Shown here one piece after another: positions 1-11,400 of a stretch of DNA of 64,000 bases (the first letter of the stretch is position 1; each line of letters starts with the position of its first letter). The notes beneath the pieces were generated by a model. It did not search any database, was not told the origin of the DNA, and was given only the letters and a program-made list of their open reading frames with translations. This DNA is from Choristoneura fumiferana (taxonomy: Eukaryota; Arthropoda; Insecta; Lepidoptera; Tortricidae), in assembly GCF_025370935.1 (NCBI RefSeq), contig NC_133482.1, positions 1,533,787 through 1,597,786 on the forward strand. Direction: 5' to 3'. Position numbers and translations under genes: made by a program.

Positions 1-170
1 TTGAATCCGTTTTTTTATTTGAAATCAGGTTTACGGGTTTTCTAGCGATGGTTCTTAGACATAATGTTTCATCAAAATCGATTCAGCCGTTTTTGAGATA
101 TTTAACTTTGAAGTGGCAAAGTGGGGGGTTTTCCAACTTTGTATTGGTTAGGTTATCTATTAACATGACC
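1..170 (+). repeat. Repeat family A, 3' part
   Basis: This is the right part of a dispersed repeat with other copies at 5137-5345, 8751-8997, 15173-15425 and 51590-51753. Shared signatures are GAACCGATTTGAATGCGG, then TTCTTAGACATGTTTTATCA, then TTGAACTTTGAAGTGACAAA, and a closing GGTTAGGTTAGGTTA. The window edge cuts its left end. I cannot assign it to a named class. Confidence 0.75.
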
Positions 171-645
171 ATGATACGTCTTTAAAATATCTCGCACAAT
201 ACCTACACAGTTCTGCTAACCTTCCTTGCAGCACGATAGAGTACCTACACGCAGAGTTACAACCAACAAGCCCTGCGATTAAGTCCGCCCCCCCACTGCG
301 GCGCCTCCTTTATTTTTACAAGACCCGCGTCATGGCTACCTAGGTTATACGCAAGTTATTGACCTTAGAACACATGTAACATTACCCGAGTCCATAAAGT
401 TTGCGTCTATCAAACACAGGGAGTCTAGGAGATTCTTCCACAATATTTGTTGAGGTTATTTGGTTAGTTTGACGGAACGCCCCTGTAAAGGTTTTTCGTC
501 GGAATAAGCAATCCACGACCCCAATCCAAGTAGCCGTAACCAGCGTTACCTTTTACGGGCTAGCAATTTTTTTTGGTGCTGTTTATGGTGCCCCCCCCCC
601 CGACGTATCCCCTAAGAAATTGCTTAATTTGCTTATGGGCTAATC
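170..645. other. No gene seen
   Basis: Unique-looking, stop-rich sequence with a C11 run near 590-600. No open frame, splice-bounded exon or recognisable repeat end was found. Confidence 0.5.
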
Positions 646-647
646 CG

Positions 648-762
648 GCACTGTGCAAAAATATCTGATAACTCTATACATGTCTAGGGCTGGTAGGTCG
701 TGTCAGAATACATATTTTTGCATGTTCCGCTGTTGCAGATATATATATACAGGTGATTGTAC
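648..762. mobile_element. Palindromic MITE, family P1
   Basis: A short inverted-repeat element. One arm reads GTGCAAAAATATCTGAT and the other ATATTTTTGCATGTTCCGC, around a core with CTAGGGCTGGTAGG. Its right end GGTGATTGTAC matches better copies at 9511-9647 and 11064-11198. The overlapping 102-codon minus-strand frame at 703-1011 starts inside this element and is not treated as a gene. Confidence 0.7.
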
Positions 763-1087
763 ACTTTGAATATCGATCGCGTATCTGACAAATTTAGTGA
801 ATTTCCAATTTTTACTCCAAATTCGTTGAATGTGATTGATCTTACAATTACAGTTCATGTCACAATTTACAATAGTACAGTCACCACACGCGATTGTTGA
901 GCCACTTGCCACTATGCATAATTTAGCGGTGTACATAGCGTCACTACTTTGAAAAAATGTCGTATCTAAAATCAATATGTCAACAAAATTGAACCTTGAC
1001 GTAATGTTCATAAGGTCTACTCAGAAAAATTATCTACTTTGAGATAAGAGTTTTTTTTAAAGTAGTGACGATAGTAATAATATTACC

Positions 1088-1250
1088 TACTGTACTCAGC
1101 AGCACAAAATTTGGCCCACTCTACGTATTAAAATTTAGCCCACTCTATAAGTACATACTAAAATTTGGCCTACTCTACATACTAAAATTACCTATAGGTA
1201 ACTGCATTCATTTGAGGGCCAGATTCTTTGCTGCTCAATATATTTTAAAT
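1088..1250. mobile_element. MITE, family P2, with internal tandem repeat
   Basis: Its ends match 9035-9143: CTCAGCAGCACAAAATTTGG at the left and GGGCCAGATTCTTTGCTGCTC at the right. The middle holds about three tandem units of about 28 bp built on AAAATTTGGCC followed by ACTCTAC. The expansion is local and is not present in the 9035 copy. Confidence 0.65.
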
Positions 1251-1517
1251 TATCTGAATATAATTGACTGAAGTTCATAAAGAAGCCATTAAACCAACCA
1301 ACCTGTAATGCTGAAGTGCAGATGCGCGGTATTACATTTACGTGTCGTTTATAAGCGGATTTACTTCGTCAACGACGAAATGGCTAAAATATTTACTTAA
1401 TTACAAGATATTATTATTATTACACATCTCTTCCCGAGGATGTAGTCAAAGACGACTAGGGGACCTACCGTCACCGCACTGTTTTCCCAAGAAAGTTATG
1501 AAGGTCTAAGTACTAGG

Positions 1518-1860
1518 TGTCGAAAATACAAAGTGAGACATGGATGCACAGTAAAACCAGAAAAAGAGACCAGCGCTGGGAATCGAACCCAGGTCCTCAG
1601 CATTCCGTGCTGCGTGCCATACCCCTACACTACCACTGGACAGGAGTACAGACACTAATTTCTCCTATGCACACATATCTCAGGTTGCTTTTTTACTACG
1701 CTACTTAAGCAGCTCAGCACTAGCGACATCTATGTTTCGCTCTCATCGAGAGACGTTATATTCGGAACTAACCGCTCACCCAGACAAGAGATCTCCAAGA
1801 TCAAGATATCTGGTTTTTCTGTGCATCCTTGTCTCAGTTTGTATTTTCGATATGGTTTTA
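1518..1860. mobile_element. tRNA-related element with inverted ends, family T3
   Basis: The outer ends are inverted copies of each other: AAAATACAAAGTGAGACATG at the left and GTCTCAGTTTGTATTTTC at the right. Next to the left end lies an antisense tRNA-like block (GGGAATCGAACCCAGGTCC, the reverse of a Pol III B box). Other copies are at 26484-26625 and 38505-38640. It combines a tRNA-like core with terminal inverted repeats, so neither a plain SINE nor a plain MITE fits. Confidence 0.65.
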
Positions 1861-1994
1861 CGGGATAACCGTAAAAGTAACAAATTTGGAGTTGAAATAA
1901 AAAATACAAAAGACTCCAAATAACTAATCATAGTCTACTAGGTGGACTACTGCTAATCATCCGGCGACCATGCCACTCTGTCAAGAGTGTAGTT

Positions 1995-2310
1995 GTTGCA
2001 GGGAAATGGCCAAATCAGTTGAACAAATCTGTAAGGCATGTGATCAAATCACGCAGGATGTTAAAATGGGGAATTCATTTTATCATTTCCCTGGAAAAAT
2101 CAGTAATTTGATCAAAACCTAAACCTGTTTAGTGAAATGACAAAATCAGATAAATAGGGCAACTCGTTTTTTAAATTCACTAGATTTGTTTAGCGATTTG
2201 ATAAAATCCCTGTTGCACGTCAGTGACTTCGCAAAGTCGAGTCGCTCAATCATTTTACTTGACCTATGTACTTGACACGTTTAGTGACATGATAAAAATC
2301 TCAATAAAAA
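1995..2310. repeat. Subterminal-repeat element, degenerate
   Basis: Several diverged copies of a motif like TTTAGTGAAATGACAAAATC occur in both orientations (near 2040, 2090, 2130, 2190 and 2275). Dense short subterminal repeats suggest a DNA-transposon-derived MITE. The boundaries are uncertain. Confidence 0.45.
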
Positions 2311-4020
2311 TACCTAACCCAACAGAGTCGCTTCCGCTCATCCAACCGCAGCTGTGGGTTGGATGGTGACCCGTAGGTATGCCTGTACGAATCTATGATT
2401 TTACTAAAAAATAAAAATAGATTCGTTCGATTGCTCCGGACTGGATCCAAATCCGCATCTCCACGAATTTGCGGTAGGTAGCCGTTTACTTACAGACTAT
2501 AATCCTCGGGCATCGGAGAAGTGTGTCCGGCCTTACAGGACACGGAAACATGAGCACTACATGTTGCAAGTATAGCGGTGACCACCGCCGCTCGGACCGG
2601 CGCCCCATGCGGTGCGCCTGCGCACTTAACGACGCTGTAAACCGCGTCGATTTATAGGGAGAGCTAAATTAGGTACAGGTACTCATTCTGAAGGTATGTT
2701 ATGGTTTAAAGTTTCAGGCCCAGCCCAGGGGACATAAATAATAAAAAAAACCTACCTACGTATTATACAATATAAATTTTTTTTAGCTTTCATTACTTAA
2801 AAAAAATGCTTAAATTTAGCTAGGTACCATTATTTTGCTAACTTAATTCAGTTATTGTTAAAATATAAAATGAACTAATCATGCAATGCAAGCATGCAAG
2901 AACCCCTCTTAGGTAATAGCGAAGGCCTTCTCCAAATTTTTATTGCTCTCCTTCTTTAGCTAGTTTCCATTCTGTCTCTACCTGATAACTTTGCTAGATT
3001 CCATCTTCCCATTCCCATTTTGCTGTTGGTATTCCTCTCTTTCTAATACCTACCTACCTTCTGGGCCCGTCCATGATATTATCCTGGCTGTCTATCGGTC
3101 GTCGTTAATTTTGACTACCTACATGTCCTGCCCATTGTCAGTTCAGCGTGTTATACTATACTCAAACGAATTCCAGTCGTTCCAGTGAACCTGTTTTGCA
3201 AAGTCTAGCTATTTGTGTACAAGAAACACATATTTAACTAGTTATACAGGGCAACACATAGGCTGTGTTAAACAGAACTGGCCGTAGCAAGCTTTATTTT
3301 AGAAAAAAACAATAATTTCAAAATTGGAACGTCGATTTACGACCGCGCAGACCGGTAGGCGCGAGCCACGCCCCGCTATTATGTTTTTTTATCGGTCGCG
3401 TTCGAATTTTGAACACATAGGAATTAAAAAGCGATTATCCAGCATACATAGTAAAATATACCCCCTGTTGAAAGGGGTGATTGTTTCTGAGTATTTTAGA
3501 CATGGGTAGTTTGAAAGTTTAAATTTTTGGAATTAAGGTAGACGTTTTTAGGGTTACCTCACAAGGAAAAAACAGAACCCTTCTAAGATCCCTTCGTTAT
3601 CCGTCTGTCAAGAGTAGGGTTGCCATAAGGAAATAAAAAAATGTACTGATAAAAATCCTGGCATCACTCTAAAAGCCCTGTCAATTTGATTAATAATTGA
3701 AAGCAAATAACAAAAGCAAGAGCGCAGCCAGCGGTATCGGCAATTTTGAAAAATTATATTTAATACTCGCAAATGTGATGAAAAACACCGAAAAATATTG
3801 TATGTCGCACGGGTGGTACTAGAATTACGAACATCGACTCATTAAAGCCCTGTCTTTGACTTCGGGTTTCTAATAGACTCTCGTTCGTAATTCCTTATTT
3901 ACCGCCTTTAAGATACAATGTACTATTAGTGTAGTATTAGTGAGGGGGACCATACGATACTAACTTTGTTTTCGAATTTCGTTGTAGCCCCCAGGAACGC
4001 GTAGAGGTGTCAAGCTGAAA
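2310..4020. other. No gene seen
   Basis: No exon with convincing splice sites and no transposon protein fragment. Short open frames at 2991-3188 and 3324-3509 have no recognisable content. A GC-richer patch lies at 2560-2650. Confidence 0.45.
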
Positions 4021-4029
4021 TTAATATCA

Positions 4030-4228
4030 AATACAGTGCCCTTAGTGTAAGTTTTTGGTTACAAAATACGTCTCGATCGCGTTCGCGTTACAATCTCAAT
4101 TTGTACGGAAACACGAACATCGCAAACGTTCCGCTAGAGGCGCTGTTCGTGTTTCCATATAAATTGTGATTTTAACGCGAACGCGATCGAGACGTATTTT
4201 GTAACCGAAAACTTACACTAAGGGTATT
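4030..4228. mobile_element. Palindromic MITE with long stem
   Basis: Nearly perfect arms, from CCCTTAGTGTAAGTTTT at the left to AAAACTTACACTAAGGG at the right, with ACGCGATCGAGACGTATTTT inside. The loop carries CTAGAGGCGCTGT. The folded stem is about 75 bp. It is non-coding. Confidence 0.85.
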
Positions 4229-4789
4229 GAGGTCTGCTACCCCTTAAAGCAGCAAAAAAAAACTTCTAAGTCAACGCAATCAAAATAGAGAGTCCTTAAC
4301 CCTTTTCCTGGTATTGTATCATATAAGATACATAATTTTAGATCATCCTTTTGTATTTTTTTAAAGTTTCTATTTATTTTTATTAGCTCTATAAGAATCC
4401 ACGAGGCTTGAATTCAGTACAATGAGAGGTAATGGTGGAAAAACATGAGAATGAATATTATCTATTTTTATATCGTAGTTCAAAAACTCCAAAATCAAAT
4501 CAGCTGAGGAGCAACATACAATAAAAAAATAAAACTATAGAAACCTTCCATACAGCCAAAGTGATTAAAAACAACATTCAATGGCGTCGATTAAAGGTTG
4601 TACGTGATTATTAGAATAAACCTCAATGCATGCTTTTTACGTAAACGTATGCAGGTGGTAATTATAAGGCGTTATTAAACTCTTTGCCTTAATGATAGCC
4701 TGAGCCGCGATCTCAAAACGATTCGAATTTAAATGATTAAAAAAAAAAACATCCAAGAGCGTGTCGGGCCCCGCATTTTATAGGGTTCC

Positions 4790-5000
4790 GTACCAAATTA
4801 AGCAAAGCTATTGTAGGTACTATGGATACTAAGTAGACAACGGATAAACATACTTATATAGATAAAGACATATCTACTTAAATACATACCGAGAACAAAC
4901 ATTCGTATTATTCATACAAATATCTGCCCCGGCCGGGAATTGAACCTGGGACCTCAAGCTTCGTAGTCACGTTCACTAACCACTTAGCCATCCAGTCGTC
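4790..5000 (-). mobile_element. tRNA-derived SINE, family T1
   Basis: Read on the minus strand it starts with a tRNA-like head: A box TGGCTAAGTGG and a B box like GGTTCAATTCC. The body contains CAGATATTTGTATGAATAAT and ends near TAGTATCCATAGTAC. The same layout appears at 23399-23985 and 59233-59445. This is a repeat, not a tRNA gene, because the homology runs well past the tRNA-like head. Confidence 0.8.
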
Positions 5001-5136
5001 AAAAGGTCGAAGGTCGCGGGTGAGCAAAGTAACGCCTAATTCAATAAGGTTTCTATTAATGAATGAAGCCATCTGGTTAACGAAAATAAAAAAAACACGG
5101 TGATTCATACAAGTATTTTGGGATAACCTCAAGACT

Positions 5137-5345
5137 CGTGTTTAACCCCCACGCATAAAGAGGAGGACCTAAGTTTAACGCCAATGCCTGTGTGTCTGTA
5201 TGTCTATGGCATCATAACTCTCAAATGAATGAACCGATTTCGATGCAGTTTTTTACTATATTTCTTAGCTATATTTGATAAAAGATAAAAGTCAATTCAG
5301 TCGTTTTTGAGATATTGAATTTTGAAATGACAATGTCAGGGTTTA
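5137..5345 (+). repeat. Repeat family A
   Basis: A diverged copy starting AACCCCCACGCATAAAGAGG and ending near TTGAATTTTGAAATGACA. It has the same orientation as the other four copies. Confidence 0.65.
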
Positions 5346-5798
5346 ATTTTTTAAAGTTGATTAGGTTTTTTTCCATATCGTCACGAATAAATGTTTTCTC
5401 TCTTTCTTTCATTGCGTTTAATCCTGTTCTATTAGGACGCCCCGCTGGGCCGCGCCCGCGCACTCGTTTTGTTGTTAATTCTGAGCAGCGTGCCTTACCG
5501 GTGTTAGTCATTAACCGGTCCGTCGTTAGGTTCTTTTATATAGGTACTAAGGGACCCTAAAGGGGAAAAATTAAAGTCTATGATCAAAAGTAAGTATGTA
5601 CTTCGCAATGTTCATCCTTTCTCAAAAACTAAGACCGAGAAAACAGTATTAAAATCCGTTGCCTAATTTAATAGATCTCAGCGTAGGTACATACTAAATA
5701 GGTATGTACATACCTATAAAGATAGACGGCGGGAAGTGACTTTATTTTATAATATAATACCTATGTAAAGATGATAACTAATTCAATGAAATATTAAA

Positions 5799-6656
5799 AG
5801 TGTGGAAAAATAAGTCGGGCCCTGGAGGGAAACTACCTTAAATCCTTAAGTTGAAGACATTCAACAAAATGAAAAGAAACAAAACTGCATTCAAAATTTT
5901 CTAAAACTCGCTTCCTCGCCCGGGACTCGAACTAAAAAAAAAAACACTCGCTTTTTTATTACTTATACTAATCGATAGGATTATTATTCAGGATAAAATT
6001 TCTCTAATAAACATTTGGTCTTACTCTCGTCTGTACATGCAGAATACATAGATATAAGAGTACTAAAGATAAATAGTAATAAAGATAGGTACTAAATAGT
6101 TAGTACACAAGTTCTTTAATGAACATTACCCAGTATTTACTGTTCACCTTCAACAAGTAAAAGACACGTAACAGTTCTCTTATCTCTCCAACATTCAACT
6201 AATAATATCATTTTTCAACAAGATGGTGCACCTGCCCACAACAGCAGAGTTTCCAGGGTTTACTTCAATTAAAATTTCAATGTCTGGATAGGTACAAACG
6301 GGACGATTAGATGGTCTGCAAGAAGTCTTGCAGGACTTCTTGCAGACCACTTCTGCAGAATAGGTATTATTCATGGATATCTTGTACGACAGACGAGAGT
6401 AAGACTAAAAGTTTGTTAGGGAAATTTTATCCTGAATAATACATAATCCTATCGATTAGTATAATAGAATAGCGAGTGTTTGTTTTTTTAATTTTAGTTG
6501 GTTCGAGTCCTGGGCGAGGCAAGCGAGTTTTAGAAAATCTTTGAATGCAGTTTTGTTTCTTATTAAAAATAAAGGAATGTCTCCTTTAAGTAAAATGAGC
6601 CAACATAAGGATTTAAGGTAGTTTCCCTCCAGGGCGCGACTTATTTTTCCACACTG
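5799..6656 (+). mobile_element. Fold-back DNA transposon with mariner-type relic
   Basis: Arms of about 250 bp face each other: AGTGTGGAAAAATAAGTCG at the left and CGACTTATTTTTCCACACT at the right. Both arms carry GAATGCAGTTTTGTTTC, a B-box-like GTTCGAGTCC and TAATCGATAGGAT. The centre keeps a fragment of a mariner-type transposase, so this looks like an internally deleted, non-autonomous copy. It shares an arm block with the element at 29848-30337. Confidence 0.85.
6203..6340 (+). pseudogene. Mariner-type transposase relic
   Basis: One frame reads FQQDGAPAHNSRV, then after an in-frame stop NFNVWIGTNGTIRW. The FQQDGAPAH motif holds the second catalytic Asp region of many insect mariner-like transposases. 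The frame then degenerates into a small palindrome (GCAAGAAGTC / GACTTCTTGC). Only about 45 codons remain, so it cannot be functional. Confidence 0.8.
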
Positions 6657-6844
6657 TATACTTTTTCTAATAGAAAGTACCTAGCCCAAATCGTTAGAAG
6701 ACAAATATTTTCATTTCAGGGCAGCATTTGGCCCAAATCCTGTCTTTTTGCTTTGGCTCATTCGAAACATCAATAGGTTTTGTTAAAACTCCTTTTTGAT
6801 TACTTTCTTAACTCTTTGCTCCGTGTTTTATTCTGTCTGACAAT

Positions 6845-6962
6845 ATTCGTTTACAGACTGACCAACTTATCTGTGAATCCAAAAAGTTTTAATGTCGTTC
6901 GCATAAAGTGTAGTATTGCTTGATCTGATTCACAGATACGTTGGTCACTCAGTAAAAGTTGA
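6845..6962. repeat. Imperfect palindrome
   Basis: Arms around ACAGACTGACCAACTTATCTG and CAGATACGTTGGTCACTCAG face each other across about 70 bp. It is probably an old MITE. Confidence 0.5.
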
Positions 6963-7494
6963 TGAAAAGGGCTGACGTGACCTGTAAAATTTGACAGCAT
7001 GCGTCCATATCACTTCATACTCATATACTTAGCTTATAAGTTTATCTGCAACATGGCTACATGTGCTATTCAAAAAATTCCCGTGAATAAGCTTGCATAC
7101 ACCAACATAAACATAATCACAACTCTGAGTGGTTGGAAGACCATTGGAATACTCACTGCCCCTATCTACCCATTGGTATGCCGAAGGTACTTTGGGATTT
7201 TATTAGGTATAGCGTTTACCGTAATGTTAACCGGACGGTAACTTTGACCCATAGCAGGGCCGTCTTTCACCTATTAGAAGCCTTCGGCACAACATGCTGC
7301 ATTCTGTATAAGCCTGATTTTCAGGCGTGAGTGTAGTAGCCACCGGTTATCGTTTGGTAATGGAAATGGAGTAGGGATTACGGGGCCCAATGCGTCGTTG
7401 GGCCCTGGGCACGTGCCCAGTGGGGAAGAGGGGCCTGCCCATAAGAAAACCACATAGAAAAAAGTCCTCTTCCTCCTCTTCTAAACATGGGTGG

Positions 7495-7695
7495 GTTTAC
7501 GTGAGCCCAGTGCGGGTTCAAAACTACACGTGGCGTTGCTTACTTCCCATGTTGCTTCCTCCCCGAAAAACTCATGTTAAAATTTTAAATCTAGTCTGCG
7601 TATAAATTATGAAAAACTCAGAGATGAAAGACCGGTCTGGAATCCACGATCCTCTCCTTACTTGATCTGCTACAGGCGCAACCGCTAGGCTACAG
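7495..7695 (-). mobile_element. SINE T2, degenerate copy
   Basis: Recognised by GTGAGCCCAGTGCGGGTTC, GAAAAACTCAGAGATG and a decayed antisense B box (GGAATCCACGATCC), in the order of the intact T2 copies at 20045-20370 and 37583-37856. Confidence 0.6.
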
Positions 7696-7774
7696 TAGCT
7701 TTTTACAATTGTTTATTTTATTAAAGAAGTTTACAAAGTGGTCGTCGCAACTGGAAGCCAAACAAGAGCCGAGG

Positions 7775-7982
7775 GGCTAGCCGCTTCATCTGAACGGCGG
7801 CTGCGGCTCTACTGAAGCGGAGACGAGCGGAGCGGAGAGGAGACGTGTAGGGACCGACCAATCATATTAGTAGAATCCACATCTCGTCTCCGCCTCGTTA
7901 TCTTCAGACGTGTAGAGACTGGTCGATCCCTTCACGTCTCCTATCCGCTCCACTCGTCTCCGCCTCAGTGGAGCCGCAGCTT
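7775..7982. mobile_element. GC-rich palindromic MITE
   Basis: Left arm GCGGCTCTACTGAAGCGGAG and right arm CTCCGCCTCAGTGGAGCCGC fold over about 200 bp, with GGAGACGTG / CACGTCTCC continuing the stem. Related GC-rich arms occur at 36509-36607 and 37008-37396. Confidence 0.75.
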
Positions 7983-8237
7983 TAGAATCGCTATTCAATA
8001 AGAGGGTGACAGCCTTTTTGGCATGGGGCTTTTAGTTTTGCCATGTCTGTCCGCAGCTAGCTTAGAGATTGTTAGTGCCAGAAAGCTGTAATTTTGCATG
8101 ATTATACACATTGGCGTGCATTGGTTCGATTTGGTTGATTTCAGGGTAGACGTTGGTAGTCTCCGCCGCAGCAGGGTGTCACCAGCACGAGCGTTGCCTT
8201 CCCTGCTGCCTTCAATGCAGACCATAGGTTTCTCTGC

Positions 8238-8464
8238 CTTTTCCCAACTCACGATTGTTTCATTTGCCAAACGTTTCATTTCCCAACTCACGATTTTCTA
8301 TGAAACCATGTTTTTTCGAAACTTTCATAAAACAAACATAACCTACGTGTTCTAAAAAACCATAAGAAAATACACTGAGATTTTTTTTTGTTTTGGAGAA
8401 AATCGTGAGTTGGTAAATAAACGTTTGGCAAATGAAACATTTGGAAATCGTGAGTTGGGAAAAG
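8238..8464. mobile_element. Palindromic MITE directly upstream of the PDSS2-like exon 1
   Basis: Arms CCCAACTCACGAT / ATCGTGAGTTGGG recur twice on each side, with TTTGCCAAACGTTTCATT mirrored as AAACGTTTGGCAAATGAAA. An in-frame ATG at 8410 that could open the adjacent exon lies inside this element, which makes that start suspect. Confidence 0.75.
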
Positions 8465-11400
8465 GTTGGATAGACCATAGGACTTTAACAACGTGGACAA
8501 TAGTGGCAATTTTTGTTTTTTTTGGTATCGTTGCACACGGCCATCGATTTAATGTTCCTGTCGATAATGGATCCAGACGCAAGTGCTCCCGGAGCCAGGA
8601 CCCGGAGCTGGACTGGCGCGAGGTGGTCTCCGAGGCGGAGCAGATGGTGGGCTTCCCCACCTCCTTCCTGAACCTGCGCTGGCTCTTCAACGACGAGATC
8701 GCCAATACCGCCGTGCATCTGAGAAAGCTGGTCAGTTGATTGTGACTCTATTTTTAACCCCCGACGCAAAAAGAGGAGTGTTATAAGTTTGACGGCTATG
8801 TGTGTCTGTGTTTGTCTGTGGCACTGTATCTCTTAAACGGGTGAACCGATTTGAATGCGGTTTTTTTTATTTGAAAGCAGGCTTTCTAGCTATGGTTCTT
8901 AGACATGTTTTATCAAAATCGGTTCAACGATTTTAGAGATATTGAACTTTGAAGTGACAAAGGGGTTTTCCAACTTTTGTTGGTTAGGTTAGGTTATGTG
9001 TAGTTAGGTAGTATAGGTAGGTACTATCCTAATCTATACTGAGCAGCAAAAAATCTGGCCCTCTGTATGCAGTATACAATAGGTAGTTTTGTATGTACCT
9101 ATTGTAGAGTGTACCAAATTTTGTGTGCTGCTGAGCATAAATACTGGGTGATTCCGGAGAAGTGAACAGGACCAACCCTACAGCCTGAGTTATTGATTGG
9201 ATCGTTCACAATCATATTTAATTATAATCTACTTCATCACGTCTAAACCACTGAACGAATTTAGATGAAATTCAGTATACAGATAGTTTAAGTCCCGGGG
9301 AGGACATAGAATAGTTTTTACCTCGGAAAATTGCATAGTCAATCCCGCGGGATAGCAATAAACGAATTCTACGTGGACGGCGTCGAAGGTAACATGCTAG
9401 TTTAGGTATATAAGCTAGCCTGCGATTCCGTCTGCAACGAATTCGTTTAGCTATCCCTGGGGAACTATCAAATTATCCGTGATAAAAAAAAACCTACATG
9501 TACCTATTAGGTACAGTCACCAGCACCAATATCTGACACAACAAGCGTGCATAAATATCTTATGCGACTCTTTTTCTAGGGCCGGAAGGACGTGTCAGAT
9601 ATTTTTGCACGCTCCGCTGTGGCAGATATTAATGCTGGTGATTGTACAAAGATTAGGACAAATAGTATAAACGATATAGGTCCCGCCACAACAACCACCT
9701 CTCTGTCATCAGGTGGCGACAAACCACCCCCTCCTTAAGTCGGCGAAGAACCTGCTGATCGGGTCTAAGAGCAACCTGCAATCCGTAGGTCTGATCGTGC
9801 TGCTCGTGTCCAAGGCGGCCGGGTTCAACTCCCGGGACTTCCCGCGGGAACAGTACGACACGGGTAAGATATCTACGGGTAGATATAAGTACTCGGGATA
9901 GATAACGACACAACAGGGTACGGCCCGGGTGCACGGAAAAAAAGATGTCTTCGATTAAGACAACGTACCCTTGGTCAATGAAGTGTTTTTATTGATTCAT
10001 GAAAAACACATTTCTCGCCCATCTCTGGTTGGTTGAAACATAGCTTGATACCACCACGCGTTGCTGTGAAAAAAAATCTGGACGGACAACAAAGTGACCC
10101 TAAGTTTAAGGGTACCTTTCTTCCTTTTGAAGTACGGAACCCTAAAAATAGTAGGTAGGTATATTATCTACCATCAGCCAAATAATGGTCTATCAATTTT
10201 TAATCAAGATCCTATCAAATAAATATGTCGCTAAAGTCAAACTTTCAAATTGACAGACACGACGTCTATTGGCATTACTTATTGTTTTATGACATGCAAG
10301 CGATTATCAACTTTAGGGTGGTACCGCACATATTTGGCTGATGGTACGTGATTGTTCCAGGAGTATTGCACTCGCAACGCGCTCTAGCAGAAATAGTGGA
10401 GATGAAACGCACCGGGCACATGATCCACAAGACCATGGCCAACCTGCAGGACAAGGAGAAGATCGGAGACAAGTTTAAAGACCTGCTCTGCGGAAATAAA
10501 ATCGTGTTGTTGACAGGTAGGTACAGTCATCTATCTGCGTATCTGCAACAGCGGAGCGTGCAAAAATATCTGACACGTCCCACCGGTTCTGGAAATAGAG
10601 TCGAATCAGATATTTATGCACGCTCGAAACTCGAAGTTCGTATCGTACCGTATCCTTCTCGCTCTCGTATTAAACAGTATAAGTGTCAGAGGGATCGCAC
10701 GACACGAACTTCGAGTTTCGTAGTAGCTCTGCTGAAGTCAGAATTGGTGCTGCTCTGGACTATAGGTACAGCTAAAGGGTGTCGATGTTTTAGTGATTTT
10801 TTAAAACCCTCCTCCCCGTGGTGAACCATGTTGAAGTTTTAGACTAATTCCTCTCACACAACAAAATATATGTACGAGTATATGTATATATATTATTTTA
10901 GTATGTATGTGTATTTCCTTGGTAAGTAAATTAGGTATACTAGCGATTGGTAAGCCGAATTAGGCAGTTGTCCAGGCAGTTGTCGCAGCGGTCCAGGGTA
11001 ATCGTTTTTAAAAGTACTCAGTACACGACCCTTTGATTAAGTAGCCATTAGTCGCTCTGAATCTACAACCACCTGTATTAATATCCGCCACAGTGGAGCG
11101 TGCAAAAATATCTGACAGGTCCTACCGGCCCTAGAAATAAGCTGTATCAGATATTTATGCACGCTTGTTGTGTCAAATGTTGGTGCTGGCGACAGTACCG
11201 AGGTTAAGCGTGTTCACACAATTTCAAGTTATTATCGTCCTCAGGTGACTATCTCCTCGCCAAATGCCTGCAGCACCTGGGTGGTCTGCGGAACAACGAG
11301 GTGACGGAGCTGATCTCCACGGGCCTTCGCGATCTGGTCGAGGGGGACTTCCTTGGCGACCGCAGCGCGGACAACGGGCCGCTGCCCTCGCGGCCGAGAG

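Noticed and set aside
703..1011. 102-codon open frame on the minus strand
   Set aside because: Starts inside a palindromic MITE, has no recognisable motif and no exon-like borders.
4920..5000. tRNA-like sequences with A and B boxes (also near 23400, 23580, 26520 and 59240)
   Set aside because: All belong to repeated SINE-like elements with long shared bodies beyond the tRNA-like head, so they are not tRNA genes.
8288..8536. Several overlapping open frames around 8000-8780 on both strands
   Set aside because: They are translations of a palindromic MITE and shadows of the PDSS2-like exon.
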